Origin: Cercophora sp. LCS_1
Lineage: Eukaryota; Ascomycota; Sordariomycetes; Sordariales; Lasiosphaeriaceae
DNA length: 64,000 nt
Assembly (NCBI GenBank): GCA_036250225.1
Contig: JAPZLL010000011.1
Location: 992,001-1,056,000 of the forward strand
Direction: 5' to 3'
The position numbers and the translations under genes were made by a program. The notes beneath the pieces were generated by a model. The model ran no database searches. It had not been told where the DNA came from and saw nothing but the letters and a program-made list of their open reading frames with translations. This document shows positions 10,756 through 21,020 of the stretch, one piece after another. Position 1 is the stretch's first letter. The number at the start of each line of letters is the position of its first letter.

Positions 10756-12417
10756 TCAGCCTTCCCGGGGACGAAACTTTTCCTCCGTAATCATCTCTCG
10801 GATGCTAATGTCATGCGCAATTTGAAACCAGCGAAGATACCAGACAGTGGAGTAAGCCGATTGAAAGGATTCCTTTGGTTTCTTGTGTTTGTGGCGTACA
10901 ACCTGTAGTTCAGCGAGGTTAGGTTCGGGCAAGGTTCGCGGGACTAATTGCCACACCGCTAGCACCTCGGGCGAGAAATCGGAATTCAGAACGCTGTCAC
11001 TAGTAGACGCCAATGCAAGCAGCGACCCCTGCGTCCGTGAAGTGAATCGAAGGTACTGCATGATGTAGGAAAATCCTCGACCGCCGTTCCAGAGAGTCAG
11101 CACCTCAAGGTTCGGCATCAGAGCTGCTGCGTGGCCTGCTCTGCAAAGCATCCCTTGCCGCATGTGCAGCGGCTCACTGTCATGGAGGTGGCGCGACGTC
11201 AGATTAACCTCGCGCAAGTTGCTCCAGATCAAAAGGTCCCGGCATTCCCGCGGAATCCTTGCTGTAAACTCGTGGAAGAAGTCATAGGCGTCGACGAGAA
11301 AGGCGGCAGACAAGACTTCTGTGTCAAGTTTTCGACTCGCTCTGGCTAGGTGGTTGCCAAGGAGGCGCTTCCCTTTTGGGCTCGGACTCGATCCATTCCC
11401 GTTGTCGGGCACATCGGGGTTCAGCAGTTTGGAGGCGTTTTGGAACAAGATGATGTTTTGAAGCTTCTTGTTCGTCTTTTGCATGTCATTGAGTAGCTTT
11501 CGATATTCACGCTCGAATGACATTTGTAGTTCGGGCGTGACATTGTACCATGGCTCATGTGTGAAGAGGGCCAGTTTGGGAACTGCTCGGAGCATCTGTC
11601 GAAGTGAGCTGGTTTCAATGGGCCGGTACGATTGCCTTCGCACAATCAAGGTCGTAACGGCACGCGCCCTGGGGATTTGAACCCCTTGATCCAGCGATAA
11701 CGTTTCGGTAAGTCGTTTTCTCGTTCCCAGGCAGACCGGGCTTTGCGTTCCGTTTGCCCATCCGTGGACTGGATCATCATGTTGCTCTTGCTTTGTCATC
11801 TTAAGGAATTGCTTCTCTGCAGCAAAACCGTTCCCCTCACCGATATAGACGTCGGTGTCGAAGCAGATCGGATAGTCGTTCTTAAGTCGGAAGTCTTTGA
11901 AGCCGTGTTGGTAGTCGCTGGGCGAATATGCGCTGATCTCCAGTGAAAGCGCTCGCGAGACTGGTACATGAGGCTTGGGGATCATCTGAGGCCACGTGGA
12001 AATGACGGTGAACAAACCGACAACGGCCTTGGTGAATACTGTATTGTTTCGCCCTTTTGCCTCCAGATCATCTTCTTGTTGGCAGACACTGCAGTCGTAG
12101 TTGGGGAGTTTGATGCGGAGATATATCTGTCGGATTAACCGGTTGAGGCTTGGCGATTTCTTGGTGAGCTCGTCCAAGTCCGAGATGCGATCCTGGTCAA
12201 GGACGATCTGATGGAAGCTTTCGGCCGTCCACCGGGCATGCCATTGTTTGCAAACCCTGGCGTAGTTAACGAAGTCATACCTCTCCTCTGGCCGAACAGG
12301 GTCGCGTAAGAAAGCAAGTTCTCTGAAGACCATCAGACGAAGTTCCGCGGGCAGTTTATTCCACGACATTTTGCGAGTGACAACGGTCCTTGGTATCGAG
12401 GAACGGGAATGAGGCAA
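10756..12417 (-). CDS. F-box protein (553 aa)
   Basis: Intact single exon. Residues 17-60 form an F-box (MSWNKLPAELRLMVFREL followed by YARVCKQW), the Skp1-binding motif of SCF ubiquitin ligase adaptors. The second ATG at 12369 (codon 17) begins directly at this motif and is an equally plausible start. The rest is a variable region rich in Leu, Trp and basic residues without clear WD40 or leucine-rich repeats, typical of the many orphan F-box proteins of filamentous ascomycetes. The substrate is unknown. It lies convergent with no close neighbour. Confidence 0.8.
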   Translation of the reverse strand: MPHSRSSIPRTVVTRKMSWNKLPAELRLMVFRELAFLRDPVRPEERYDFVNYARVCKQWHARWTAESFHQIVLDQDRISDLDELTKKSPSLNRLIRQIYLRIKLPNYDCSVCQQEDDLEAKGRNNTVFTKAVVGLFTVISTWPQMIPKPHVPVSRALSLEISAYSPSDYQHGFKDFRLKNDYPICFDTDVYIGEGNGFAAEKQFLKMTKQEQHDDPVHGWANGTQSPVCLGTRKRLTETLSLDQGVQIPRARAVTTLIVRRQSYRPIETSSLRQMLRAVPKLALFTHEPWYNVTPELQMSFEREYRKLLNDMQKTNKKLQNIILFQNASKLLNPDVPDNGNGSSPSPKGKRLLGNHLARASRKLDTEVLSAAFLVDAYDFFHEFTARIPRECRDLLIWSNLREVNLTSRHLHDSEPLHMRQGMLCRAGHAAALMPNLEVLTLWNGGRGFSYIMQYLRFTSRTQGSLLALASTSDSVLNSDFSPEVLAVWQLVPRTLPEPNLAELQVVRHKHKKPKESFQSAYSTVWYLRWFQIAHDISIREMITEEKFRPREG

Positions 12418-13204
12418 GTAGCCAGGCTAGAACAACAGATTGATGGGCGGAGTTGTCCCTGGGCTCGGGGGCTGGAAGGAAGGTCCGCTTCAGTTCGTCA
12501 AATTATTTCCCACATCAAGGTGTAAGATTTTTCAATCAAGGTCTGTCGGGCCGTGTCATGTGGAGAGATAATATACCCGCACAGGTCAAAGTTATCGGCA
12601 CATACTCGGCAAGAAATTGCTCGTGGCGGACCGTTTGGAACCTTGATCCCCACCGCTTCCAGACCGATGGACCGAAACCTCAATTAGGTAGTTTTCATCG
12701 TCCGGGCAATGAACCGTATATCGTAAAACTATACCGGAATTGCGAGAGGTTGTTGGAGGAAATCGCAAGGGGGGGCTATTATTGTTGGAATGGTGGCCCT
12801 GGTCCCAGGAATTGCCGACCTCTGGAAGTCTGGAGCTTGCACGGCACGGCACGACGCCCGGAAAGGCAAGTGTAGGGGAGTCGCTTATTCCTCTTACGTG
12901 AATATGTAGGCTCTGAATTGCGGTTTGACTGACTTGCCGGGCGTCATGGCGGCGTTCTGCCAACCTTCCGACGGGTTCCGGGGACGGCTCGGAAATAGGT
13001 GCGATGTCGGGAGGCCAAGACCGCTGAGCCGGTGAGGCGGGACCGGGCGCCTGGACGGGACTTGGCTGATCTGCGATCTGACCTACGCAAACACACCGGC
13101 GAGTTGAATAATGCGATTCGAGTACGCCATATCTAACAAGGTCGTTCCGATGTTCCCTGCAAAACTACCACCTGGGATACGTGATTATGGGCACGCACAA
13201 AACC
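12418..13204. other. Intergenic region, nothing recognised
   Basis: Open frames here have no recognisable motif and are mutually overlapping on both strands. It holds the 3' flank of the phosphatase gene and the 5' flank of the F-box gene. Confidence 0.5.
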
Positions 13205-13954
13205 CTACTCCCAATCGCCCTCACCATCGGGAAGAAGGGCCTCTCCCCTAACCCTACTATCCCTCCGCCTCAGCCACTCAGCATATTCCCTCTTTGGTGC
13301 TCCGTCTTTCCAAACACTGTATCTAACCCTCTCCCAGATCCTGAGCTGCTCGATAAAGTTCTCACTGGGCTCCACCTCCCTCCTCTGAGCCCTGACCTCT
13401 CGCAACACTTCATCCATACACCTCCCAGTCTTTTTCATCAAGTAAGCGACCACGACTGTCGGCGACCTTGATACTCCTTGCGTGCAATGCACGAGCACAT
13501 GTCCTTGTTGGGCGGCCTCAACCATCCTGCTTGACCCCCGCGTGTTGCACCCCATGGACACCGCATCCTCATCCGCCTGTTCTAGAATGCGCATCAGGTC
13601 TGGCTTTGCGGTGTGCTTGTCGATAAAATCGCATATTTCTTCAAAATAGCAGAGCAGATCTTGGGTAGGTGAGTCATCGCAGCGGATGAAGAGGTGATTT
13701 TGATCGGGAATGAGCTTCTGGTTTGCCGGTCGAGACCATTCGGGCGAGGGAGTTAGGCCAAGAGAGACAACGGCTGTTATCGAGTGGCGGATGAGGGCTG
13801 AAATGGAGTAGGATGAAGCAATGTCGCCTAAGAAGAGGGTTGGTGTGACCTGGTTGATCGAAACATGGTGGTGGACGATGGGATGGTGGTGTTTGTGGAG
13901 GTGGGGCGGTGACATTGTGAAGGCGACTGGTTTTCGGTATTGGATGGCGAACAT
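13205..13954 (-). CDS. Dual-specificity protein phosphatase (249 aa)
   Basis: The signature HCTQGVSRSPT at residues 156-166 is the P-loop HCxxGxSRS of dual-specificity phosphatases, with nucleophile Cys157 and Arg163; Asp93/Asp94 in RCDDSPTQDLL is the expected general acid. The domain starts at VTPTLFLGDIASS (about 37), which is the usual DSP entry. Between the acid loop and P-loop there is an extra hydrophilic segment (residues ~113-148) not common in small DSPs. The first ATG (13954) gives a His-rich leader; the ATG at codon 14 is an alternative start. It probably removes phosphate from Tyr and Ser/Thr residues of signalling proteins; the substrate is unknown. Confidence 0.85.
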   Translation of the reverse strand: MFAIQYRKPVAFTMSPPHLHKHHHPIVHHHVSINQVTPTLFLGDIASSYSISALIRHSITAVVSLGLTPSPEWSRPANQKLIPDQNHLFIRCDDSPTQDLLCYFEEICDFIDKHTAKPDLMRILEQADEDAVSMGCNTRGSSRMVEAAQQGHVLVHCTQGVSRSPTVVVAYLMKKTGRCMDEVLREVRAQRREVEPSENFIEQLRIWERVRYSVWKDGAPKREYAEWLRRRDSRVRGEALLPDGEGDWE

Positions 13955-14320
13955 GGTGGTTGCGTCGATCCCGCTCGACAGCGGTAAACGGTTGTTGTGG
14001 GAATGCCCGACAGTGACGTATCTGCGCTGTAAGCCAAGCCGGGAGCTGCGGGTCTGTCGACGTGGTAGAGTTCAATCGGACAAGTGGGTGGAGGAGCTGA
14101 AGGGGTGGGAATCTTTGCGCTTAGTTCATAAATCACGCCAAGGATTTCCGGCTGCGGAGACATAGGTCGGACCCAAAAACATGCGAGACGTGACACCCGC
14201 GTGTCCTGGAGCAATGGTGATCGGCAAGGTGGTTCGTGGTTGGATCTTGCGTCTAAAATTCTCCGCCCGTGTCAGGTGTCGGGTGATGTCGCAGCTGAAT
14301 ACCGCGGCGGGGAACCTGCG
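13955..14320. other. Intergenic region, nothing recognised
   Basis: Lies between the phosphatase start and the GFA gene stop, both on the minus strand. No motif seen; it must hold the phosphatase promoter. Confidence 0.5.
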
Positions 14321-14788
14321 CTACATCCGTTGATCGCTCTTTGACCCCAGCGGTTGCCGGCCCTCCGTAACATCAGGTGTTGCATCCCACTTCTCAGCAC
14401 CCTCTGGGATCCCGACCACGGCGCTCCTGGTGTAGATGTGCCTGGCCCCGTCAAAACGCAGCCCTTCGATCACGCCACCCTTGATTATGGCCGTCTCCCT
14501 CTCCTTTCCGTCTGCCTCACGGATCCGATGCATCATGCGGACGCCGCAAACTTTGCAAAAGTAGCAGTCCATCGTGCGACCGTCTTTCGTCGGCCTTCTC
14601 CAACACCCGAGCTTTGCCTTGAGATCAGTGGGGATGGGAAACAATCCCTCTGCGGGGAACACTGCACTTGTCCCGAAAGCCGAAGACGACTGTTTCTGGC
14701 ACTCGGTGCAATGGCAGTGGTAGACCGCCATTGGCTCCGGCGTGGGCGTCTTGAAGGTAACGGTGCCACATTGACAGCGGACGTCCAT
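14321..14788 (-). CDS. GFA/CENP-V-type zinc protein (155 aa)
   Basis: ATG 14788 is chosen because CQCGTVTF follows directly. Zinc-binding Cys residues of the glutathione-dependent formaldehyde-activating (GFA) fold are present in order: CQC near residue 5, HCHCTECQ near 25 and CYFCKVCG near 75. SSAFGTSAVFP after the second pair is characteristic of fungal GFA proteins. Members bind zinc and are annotated as S-(hydroxymethyl)glutathione synthase-like, but most fungal paralogues have no tested activity. Length matches the family. The upstream in-frame extension to 14938 is not conserved-looking. Confidence 0.85.
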   Translation of the reverse strand: MDVRCQCGTVTFKTPTPEPMAVYHCHCTECQKQSSSAFGTSAVFPAEGLFPIPTDLKAKLGCWRRPTKDGRTMDCYFCKVCGVRMMHRIREADGKERETAIIKGGVIEGLRFDGARHIYTRSAVVGIPEGAEKWDATPDVTEGRQPLGSKSDQRM

Positions 14789-15298
14789 TTTTTCCCTCCT
14801 TGTTTCTGCCTGTTCGTTGGCTGGTGATACTGTCTGCTGCTGGCCGGCGGGAGCGAAACACCTCACAACCTTGATGGCGGGGTGAGGTGGGGGCGCCAAA
14901 GCGGGGTAACACCTCGATTGATGATGTCTGATGTCCAAGACGCGACGCGATTGAGTGATGCGAGACGCGACAGCTGTTTTCCAACTTCGTGTTCTGGTTA
15001 CCTAAATGCCGGCAATGTTTGAGGAAGACCAAAATGATCGTGATCTCGGGGTAGCCGCCCGATTTATCCTGGTTGCAGTGACGCGCCTGTCAGCTGAAGG
15101 GGTGGTCTCACGCCCTATGATCGGCTCGTTTGCCCCGCACTGGAACTTGTGCCCCGCACTGGAACTTGCGCCTCCGCTGACCGACGAGCACAGCGGTTGC
15201 GCAGAGGCCGCACAACAGCAGGGAGCCCTGCGTCCTGCACCTCTGTGTGCTGGAAATGCGGCGCCAGACACATTCCGAAACAGGTGGAAGATCGATGT
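14789..15298. other. Intergenic region containing a 19-bp tandem duplication
   Basis: Holds the GFA gene promoter and the 3' end of the Zn2Cys6 regulator gene. The only notable element is the tandem repeat at 15131-15168. Confidence 0.5.
15131..15168. repeat. Perfect 19-bp tandem duplication
   Basis: TGCCCCGCACTGGAACTTG occurs twice head to tail (15131-15149 and 15150-15168), just downstream of the regulator's stop. A recent slippage or duplication event; no function inferred. Confidence 0.9.
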
Positions 15299-17929
15299 TT
15301 ATGGTGGCGTAAAGAACGTGTTCCACGGCATCTGATAGGTATCGATATTGGGGTTTTGTATCTGGTTGTCCCAGAGCGACTGCGCTTCTGTCAGTTGTGT
15401 CTGTGACAATGCATCGTCATGAAACTCACCCAGTCACTCCCGAGGGTCGGGTCCACCATAGTTTCTAGTGTGTCAAGCGATGGGATTTCCGCGATGCTGA
15501 TCGAAGGCACCTCAAATCCCCATGGGATGGGGGCTTGTCCGTCCGCCTGGCCGGTGCCATTGGCGCTTGATGAGCCCCACGCGGGCGAGTCGTTTGTCGA
15601 GTCGGGGGTTGCAAACTCGGAGCCTACGGAACTAAACGCAGGTGGGACCAGGATCGAAGCTGGGGGCATAGTCAGCCAACACATGTTTCTTGACAAGGGG
15701 CATGGGGTATTCCTCACAGCTCTCGTTCCCGACTCGGGGGGGACCAGCATACCAATCTGGCCTGTCGGATGAGCCACTTGATTCAGGGCTGGCGCCAATC
15801 TCCTCACCCGTCGACATCGCAAGCATCTTGGACAAGATTTTGAACGCCCTGTTGGCTTCGGCCGACTCCCGTCTCGCGCTTTGCCAGATTTTTCTTGAAC
15901 CACTGAGTATCTCCAGAAGCTCGGCTTTGGCCAGGACATCCGGTGACTTGTCCTCGGCAAACTCTTTTAACGCGATCGCCGTTGACTCGGGACTCTTCTC
16001 CTTGGCCTTGACGAAAGCAAGTTCAAGGCAGAGAATCATGCTCGCGAGGAGGAAGTCGTGGACGCTAAGGCTACTTAAAAACCAGCGGTCGTTGGATAGC
16101 CTGCCGCCTGGCTGCATCTCACCGTGGATGTCGCGTTGATGTCGGAGGGTCTGCATCGCCGCGTCGATGCACATCCGTCGCGAGTAAGTAAATCGGAGAT
16201 CCCTCCTAGCAAGGCAAAGATACTTTCGATGGAGTACAGCGCGGCATTTCTGGTACAGCAGCTCCAACCAATATCTCTGCATGGTCAACTCGATGGGGTC
16301 CACTAAAGACTGACTGAGCGGGCGATACTGAAGGATCTCGGGAATTCTGGCGTGGGCATCAGCAAGGCGCTTGTCTATCTGTAGGATCTCAGCATATGTC
16401 GCTGGGTCATGGGCACTGACGGCGTGCGTGATAGCATCAAACACATCCATCAAGCGTCCTTTGACAATTGACATGAGCGTGACCGTTCGCTCAGTCTCGG
16501 GTCGAGACGGAGGGAGCTCGGTTGATCGCTCGTCAACGTCATGGTCGTGAAGGTTGCGAGGAGGCGCGGTATCGTAGCTGCTGGGATGGATGTTGCTCGG
16601 TATGCTGAACTGAAAAGAGACCAACAGGTCAATCTCGCGGAGTAACATCCACATTCTGCGCCGCATCTCGCCTTCGAGCGGAGTCATATCCGGGTAGTGC
16701 TTTGGGTCGCGATGCATGCCCATGTGCATAGCGAGGCGGATGACAATGGCGAGTAGTGTCGAAGTCCCTAGGATCGAATCGCTCCGGCGCAAGTACTCGC
16801 AGCCAAAGTACATCAACATGGCCTGGACCTTGTACGGACCGGGCTTAGTGTAGTCCGCGAGTGTGAGGGCCTGCGCAGCGCGGACACGGAAGTCATCGAA
16901 AACCCGAAAATCTCTGACTGCTGGATCGTCCGCCATCGAGGAAAACAGGGCTGCTTGAGCACACATGGAAAATATCAGGGCAAGCCATGTATAGCTCGTG
17001 TCGAGTGGGTTCTCCCAGAATGCCTTGTAGTCCCTCATAAAGGTGGGAACATGAAACACCATCCAGGCGGGTTCCTTGGCAGCGAAGAACCTCGCGATCA
17101 GCCTGTCGACAACCGGCTGGGGCGGCAGCAATGCGATTAATTCGGCTACAATGGCGCGTGGAAAGCCGCCGACAAGCAGGGCGGGACCCTGCACGGTAGA
17201 CATACTGTCGTATACATGGCCAAAGTGGTCAAACGGGTCATCATCCGTCCTTAGGTCGCGAGTGAGGATTGTGATCTGGATAGGGGTCCGTCGTTAGGGC
17301 AACTGGGTGACAGTGGTTGCTTTGCTGGTCAATGCGGGGCCTTACCTCGTCGACAATGGACTCCCAATCGTCAGCGTGAAGGTATCGCTGGTCCTCCGAC
17401 CTGAGCCCAGCCTTCTCGGTGTACCGGACGAATTCGATGGGAAGATTGTCTTCACCCAAAGATCCGTGGCCAGGCGCTCGGTGCTGGGACTTGAGAACCT
17501 GCACCAAATGTTCCAAATGCCGCAAGCGAGCCTGAAGAGCTGAATCGCTCGTGTTTGCTTTCGCCCGGGCATTGATTCCTGTGCTCGCTGGTGTTGACAG
17601 GCGAGTTGTGATTGGGGGTGTGCGGCCGCCGCTGTTCTCATATGGGATGAACTGGCAAGTGGCTGCAATCTCACGCTTCAAGCATTGGTCGCAGGGCGTC
17701 TGGCGGTTGCATTTAAGCCTTGGGTCTCGGTTAGCCGCTTCTTGGCACAGCGAGAGGATGGAAAAGGCACTCGTTGTGATCAGAATGCGAGCGCTGTATG
17801 GACATACTTCTTCTCCCGACAATGGGTGCACGAGAACCGGATCCGGTTTCGTTTCTTGTGCTCCGTTGCTAAATCCGAGGAGGGATGCACTGGCGAGATA
17901 TCGCCGGCCGGTGTTCCTTCCGGGGACAT
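15299..17929 (-). CDS. Zn2Cys6 transcription factor with fungal_trans domain (five exons, ~773 aa)
   Basis: Exons read from the sequence: 17929-17808, 17718-17346, 17275-15753, 15631-15430, 15400-15299; all phases agree. Splicing the first intron joins CTHCREKK to LKCNRQTPCDQC, giving a Zn2Cys6 cluster C-x2-C-x6-C-x5-C-x2-C-x7-C at residues ~34-60, followed by a short coiled coil (ARLRHLEHLVQVLKSQ). Exon 3 carries the fungal-specific transcription factor domain (LIARFFAAKEPAWMVFHVPT, FMRDYKAFW). The C-terminus ends in an acidic/aromatic tail (TQLTEAQSLWDNQ). Exon 3 to 4 splicing is less certain, and the last intron is only 29 nt, which is unusually short. Probably a nuclear DNA-binding regulator; target unknown. 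Confidence 0.8.
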
Positions 17930-18709
17930 GGCCTGTGGCTCCTTGGCGGTCGCAGTTCCTAGTTCTAGACAGGAGATGGTGAGGAATGGATAGTAGGACG
18001 GGGGGGCTTCTTCTCTCTGAGATTAAAACATTTTGCACGAATTTCGCGAGGCTCCAAACCCCTCCATCGCTGACAAAAGAGGACCGGAGATGTCTGGACA
18101 GGCAGGCAGCACCTGCCGTGTCTTCGTCTTAGTCAGCGCCCGATGCGCATGCGAGCGGTGCGAAGAGAGAGTGCGATTGGCAAGACGCATTCTACGAAAA
18201 ATCATGACATCTCGAAAAAATGAGGAGGGGGTATTCCTTTGTGGAAAGGCCCTAGATGCATTTTTGAAGGCATTTAATTCCTTACTCTATAGCCCTTTAA
18301 ATATAGCTTCCTGCGTCAAAGATATTTCCTATGCCTATTAAAAAACATACTATGGCTTGAAACCGTTTGATGCTGCGTTGGGAGGTTAGGCACGTGCCCT
18401 TTTTTGTACCCTTCCAGGTTTGGAGTCGGACTCTTTCGTCACGCCACTGCGGCTTCTTCCGTCGTCAGAACACGAAATTTGAATGGGTTGGAGTGGTTGC
18501 GGCAGGCGGGGTTGACATCATCGGCCGCTCGGGTGGCCCCTGCTCCTCCAGGGGTCACAAGGCGGCGGGGCTCTGGCCGCGTCAACCTCCTTTGGCCTCT
18601 TCCATCGACTCGAAGCGCGGCCAGGATGCGCCTTTAGACCCAGTGCCAGCGGCACGCATCACCGCTCCTCGACTGTACCTATAACTCGACGACATTGACT
18701 CGTGTCTTC
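17930..18709. other. Divergent promoter region with AT-rich core
   Basis: Separates the Zn2Cys6 regulator (-) from the EI24-like gene (+). The stretch 18190-18350 is AT-rich compared with its surroundings. No gene seen. Confidence 0.5.
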
Positions 18710-19659
18710 ATGATGCCCGACCCCACCGAGAGCGGCTTGACGCCACGCGCCGCGCTTTTGCGACCGCTGCAGAGACCCGTGAATTACCTCATGCGCGCTC
18801 TTCGATCAGCCTACTTCCCCATCCAAGGAATCTGGTATTTCCTGCGGCGGCCCTACTTCTACCCGCTATTTGTTGGGCGCTTGCTGCCTCTCTCTATAAT
18901 ATCCTTTCTTGTGTACTTTATACTGTTTGCTTTTGCTTTCCTTCCCCAGCTCGCTTTCCTCGCCATCTTCCACGGCTGGGCGGGCGCCCTGATCAATGCA
19001 ACTGTTCTAGTCCTTGGTGAGGGTCTGGTGGTCATCCAAGGAATCTTTGAGGGCTTCTTCGTCGATGAATGCCGCGTGGATGTCTTCGACGTAAGTCGAC
19101 TTTCTTGCACGCCTTTTATAGATTCTAACATTCTCTGTAGGCAACCTTGATCGACAAAGGCCTGACCGACCTCGTTGCGCCCCAGCGAATCCTCTTCTAC
19201 GATGCCCCGAACCCAGTCAAGATGCTGGGGAAACCCACTGTCCGTGCCGAGTACAACCCGTGGAGCTTCAAGCAGATCGCCGAGCTGATATTCTTCCTCC
19301 CCCTAAACCTGGTGCCCTACGTCGGTACGCCCGCCTTTATCATGATCACAGGGTCGCGTCTCGGCAAATTGTCGCATCATAGATGGTTCAAGTTACGGGG
19401 GCTGGACAGGAAAGCCATCAAGAAAGAGACCAAGCTGAGGTCCTGGGAATATCTCTGGTTTGGGACTGTGGGCATGCTTCTCGAGCTTATCCCAATCCTC
19501 AACTTCTTTTTCCTCCTCACGTCAAGTGCAGGTGCGGCTCTTTGGGCTGCTAGGGTGGAGGAACGGGCACGAGTTAGGGTTGGGAGACCTACTACCGCCG
19601 AAGACCAAGCGGCTTGGCGTGATGCTGACGAGCCTATCTACCACGACGACCCTGTTTGA
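18710..19659 (+). CDS. EI24-like integral membrane protein (299 aa)
   Basis: Two exons, 18710-19090 and 19141-19659, with a GTAAGT donor and CTGTAG acceptor. The protein has an N-terminal amphipathic segment, two adjacent hydrophobic segments around residues 60-115 (LPLSIISFLVYFILFAF, then FLAIFHGWAGALINATVLVLG), a further pair around 185-215 (IFFLPLNLVPYVGTPAFIMI) and a last one near 250-270 (MLLELIPILNFFFLLTSSAG). The pattern, with a Pro-rich PLNLVPYVG turn, matches the fungal EI24 / RRT8 (LDS family) proteins linked to lipid droplets and spore wall. Either of two adjacent ATGs (18710, 18713) could be the start. Confidence 0.8.
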
Positions 19660-21020
19660 GCGAAGTTTAGTAATTTGGCGCTTCTTGGGTGCGCATGCAT
19701 GACTGGGGCTTTTGACGTGAGGACATTCCGTGGGACTGTGATCCTGTGCATCGCGTAATGGCTCTCGGTACATGCAACTCATTCTCCATTGCGAGGCCCC
19801 TCCCGTCACCCAAGAGAATGGCGGGAGGCGGCCCCGACCGGAGCAATTTTTGTTTTCTGTCTTGTTGAGCCCCGTCTCCGCTGCCAGCGACGGCCCGATT
19901 CGTGTTTCAACAAGCAAGACATGCCTGTGGGAGCCAGGGAATAAGGTAGCCTGCGGCAGTTTGCTAGGCTGCTGGGCATGGATGGGACACGAATGGGACA
20001 TATTTGGGTGTATTGGCGGGACGCACTAAGCAATGGTTCTGCTCTTGCGGGTTCTCGATAACTTCCAGCGCAGGCGCTACCAACCGCGTTATTGATCTCG
20101 CACTCCGAAAGCACCAACGGGTTGGCAGCAAAGCCAGCAATGCTCTAGGGTCCATCCATGGGTGTTCATGCTGCCCAAGCAACCTTAGTGAGGTCGAAAG
20201 TCCTGTTGCGCTTGCCAATCCACTTCTCCAGGGCCTTCTTGCCTTTGCTGCCTGCTGTGTCGTTCCCGCGCGTCCACCCGACGACGGGCTTCCAATTTCA
20301 TCAGCTGGGGAAGGAAGACCCGAGGGCGTGCGGGACGTTTACGGAAGCTAAACCAGACGCAGCTATCCTACCTTTCAGAGCAGAACCCGACAACATGATC
20401 TTGACTGGGAAGTTAGCACCCCTTTCCTTCGACTTCGTTGTCAACCTGTCCAGACGTGAACAGAATCCACGATTTGTTGCACAAGCGACTGCGCCTCTTG
20501 ACTTTCGACGTGGAGATTTTGAGGGGGCCACCTCCCTCGACCCTTCAAAACTCGTCCAGGATGTCGGGTGGAAGGAACGAGCCGTCACCATCGCCCCAGT
20601 CGTGGGGACTTCCATCGTCACCTAAGTGTTTGTCAATGAGCACCTTCCCTTCAGATACGAGATCGGCAATCCACAGCCAACGATTTGTGAGGACTTCCTT
20701 CCTCCGTCGAGCAAAGCACTTGCCTTGCATCTCTCCCATGGCGCCATTAGATTTCCCCAACAAAACTGGCCGGCTTCCTCGTCTCCTCTGGAATCTCTTC
20801 CAGCAACACACCTCTCTCCCTCACCGACTTCATCCGTCCTCGGCCATCCTAGAGAGAGATACATTCGGTTCATCCTTTTGTCTCTTGTCGCTCTTTTGGC
20901 ATCGTCCTTTGCATCTTGGACTGGGTGGCTGTGCCCGCCGTCTTCAGACCGTTGTCGATCATAGCCTCCACCGCTTTCGATTGAAGTCGACCATCCGACG
21001 CCCAGATTTCCGGGACCAAG
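19660..21020. other. Intergenic region, nothing recognised
   Basis: Some plus-strand frames are open but Ser/Pro/Leu-rich without motif or splice logic. The last part must contain the promoter and leader of the large wall protein. Confidence 0.45.

Noticed and set aside
11655..11675. tRNA T-arm-like GGTTCAAATCC on the minus strand
   Set aside because: It lies inside the F-box coding frame and there is no A box, acceptor stem or anticodon arm around it.
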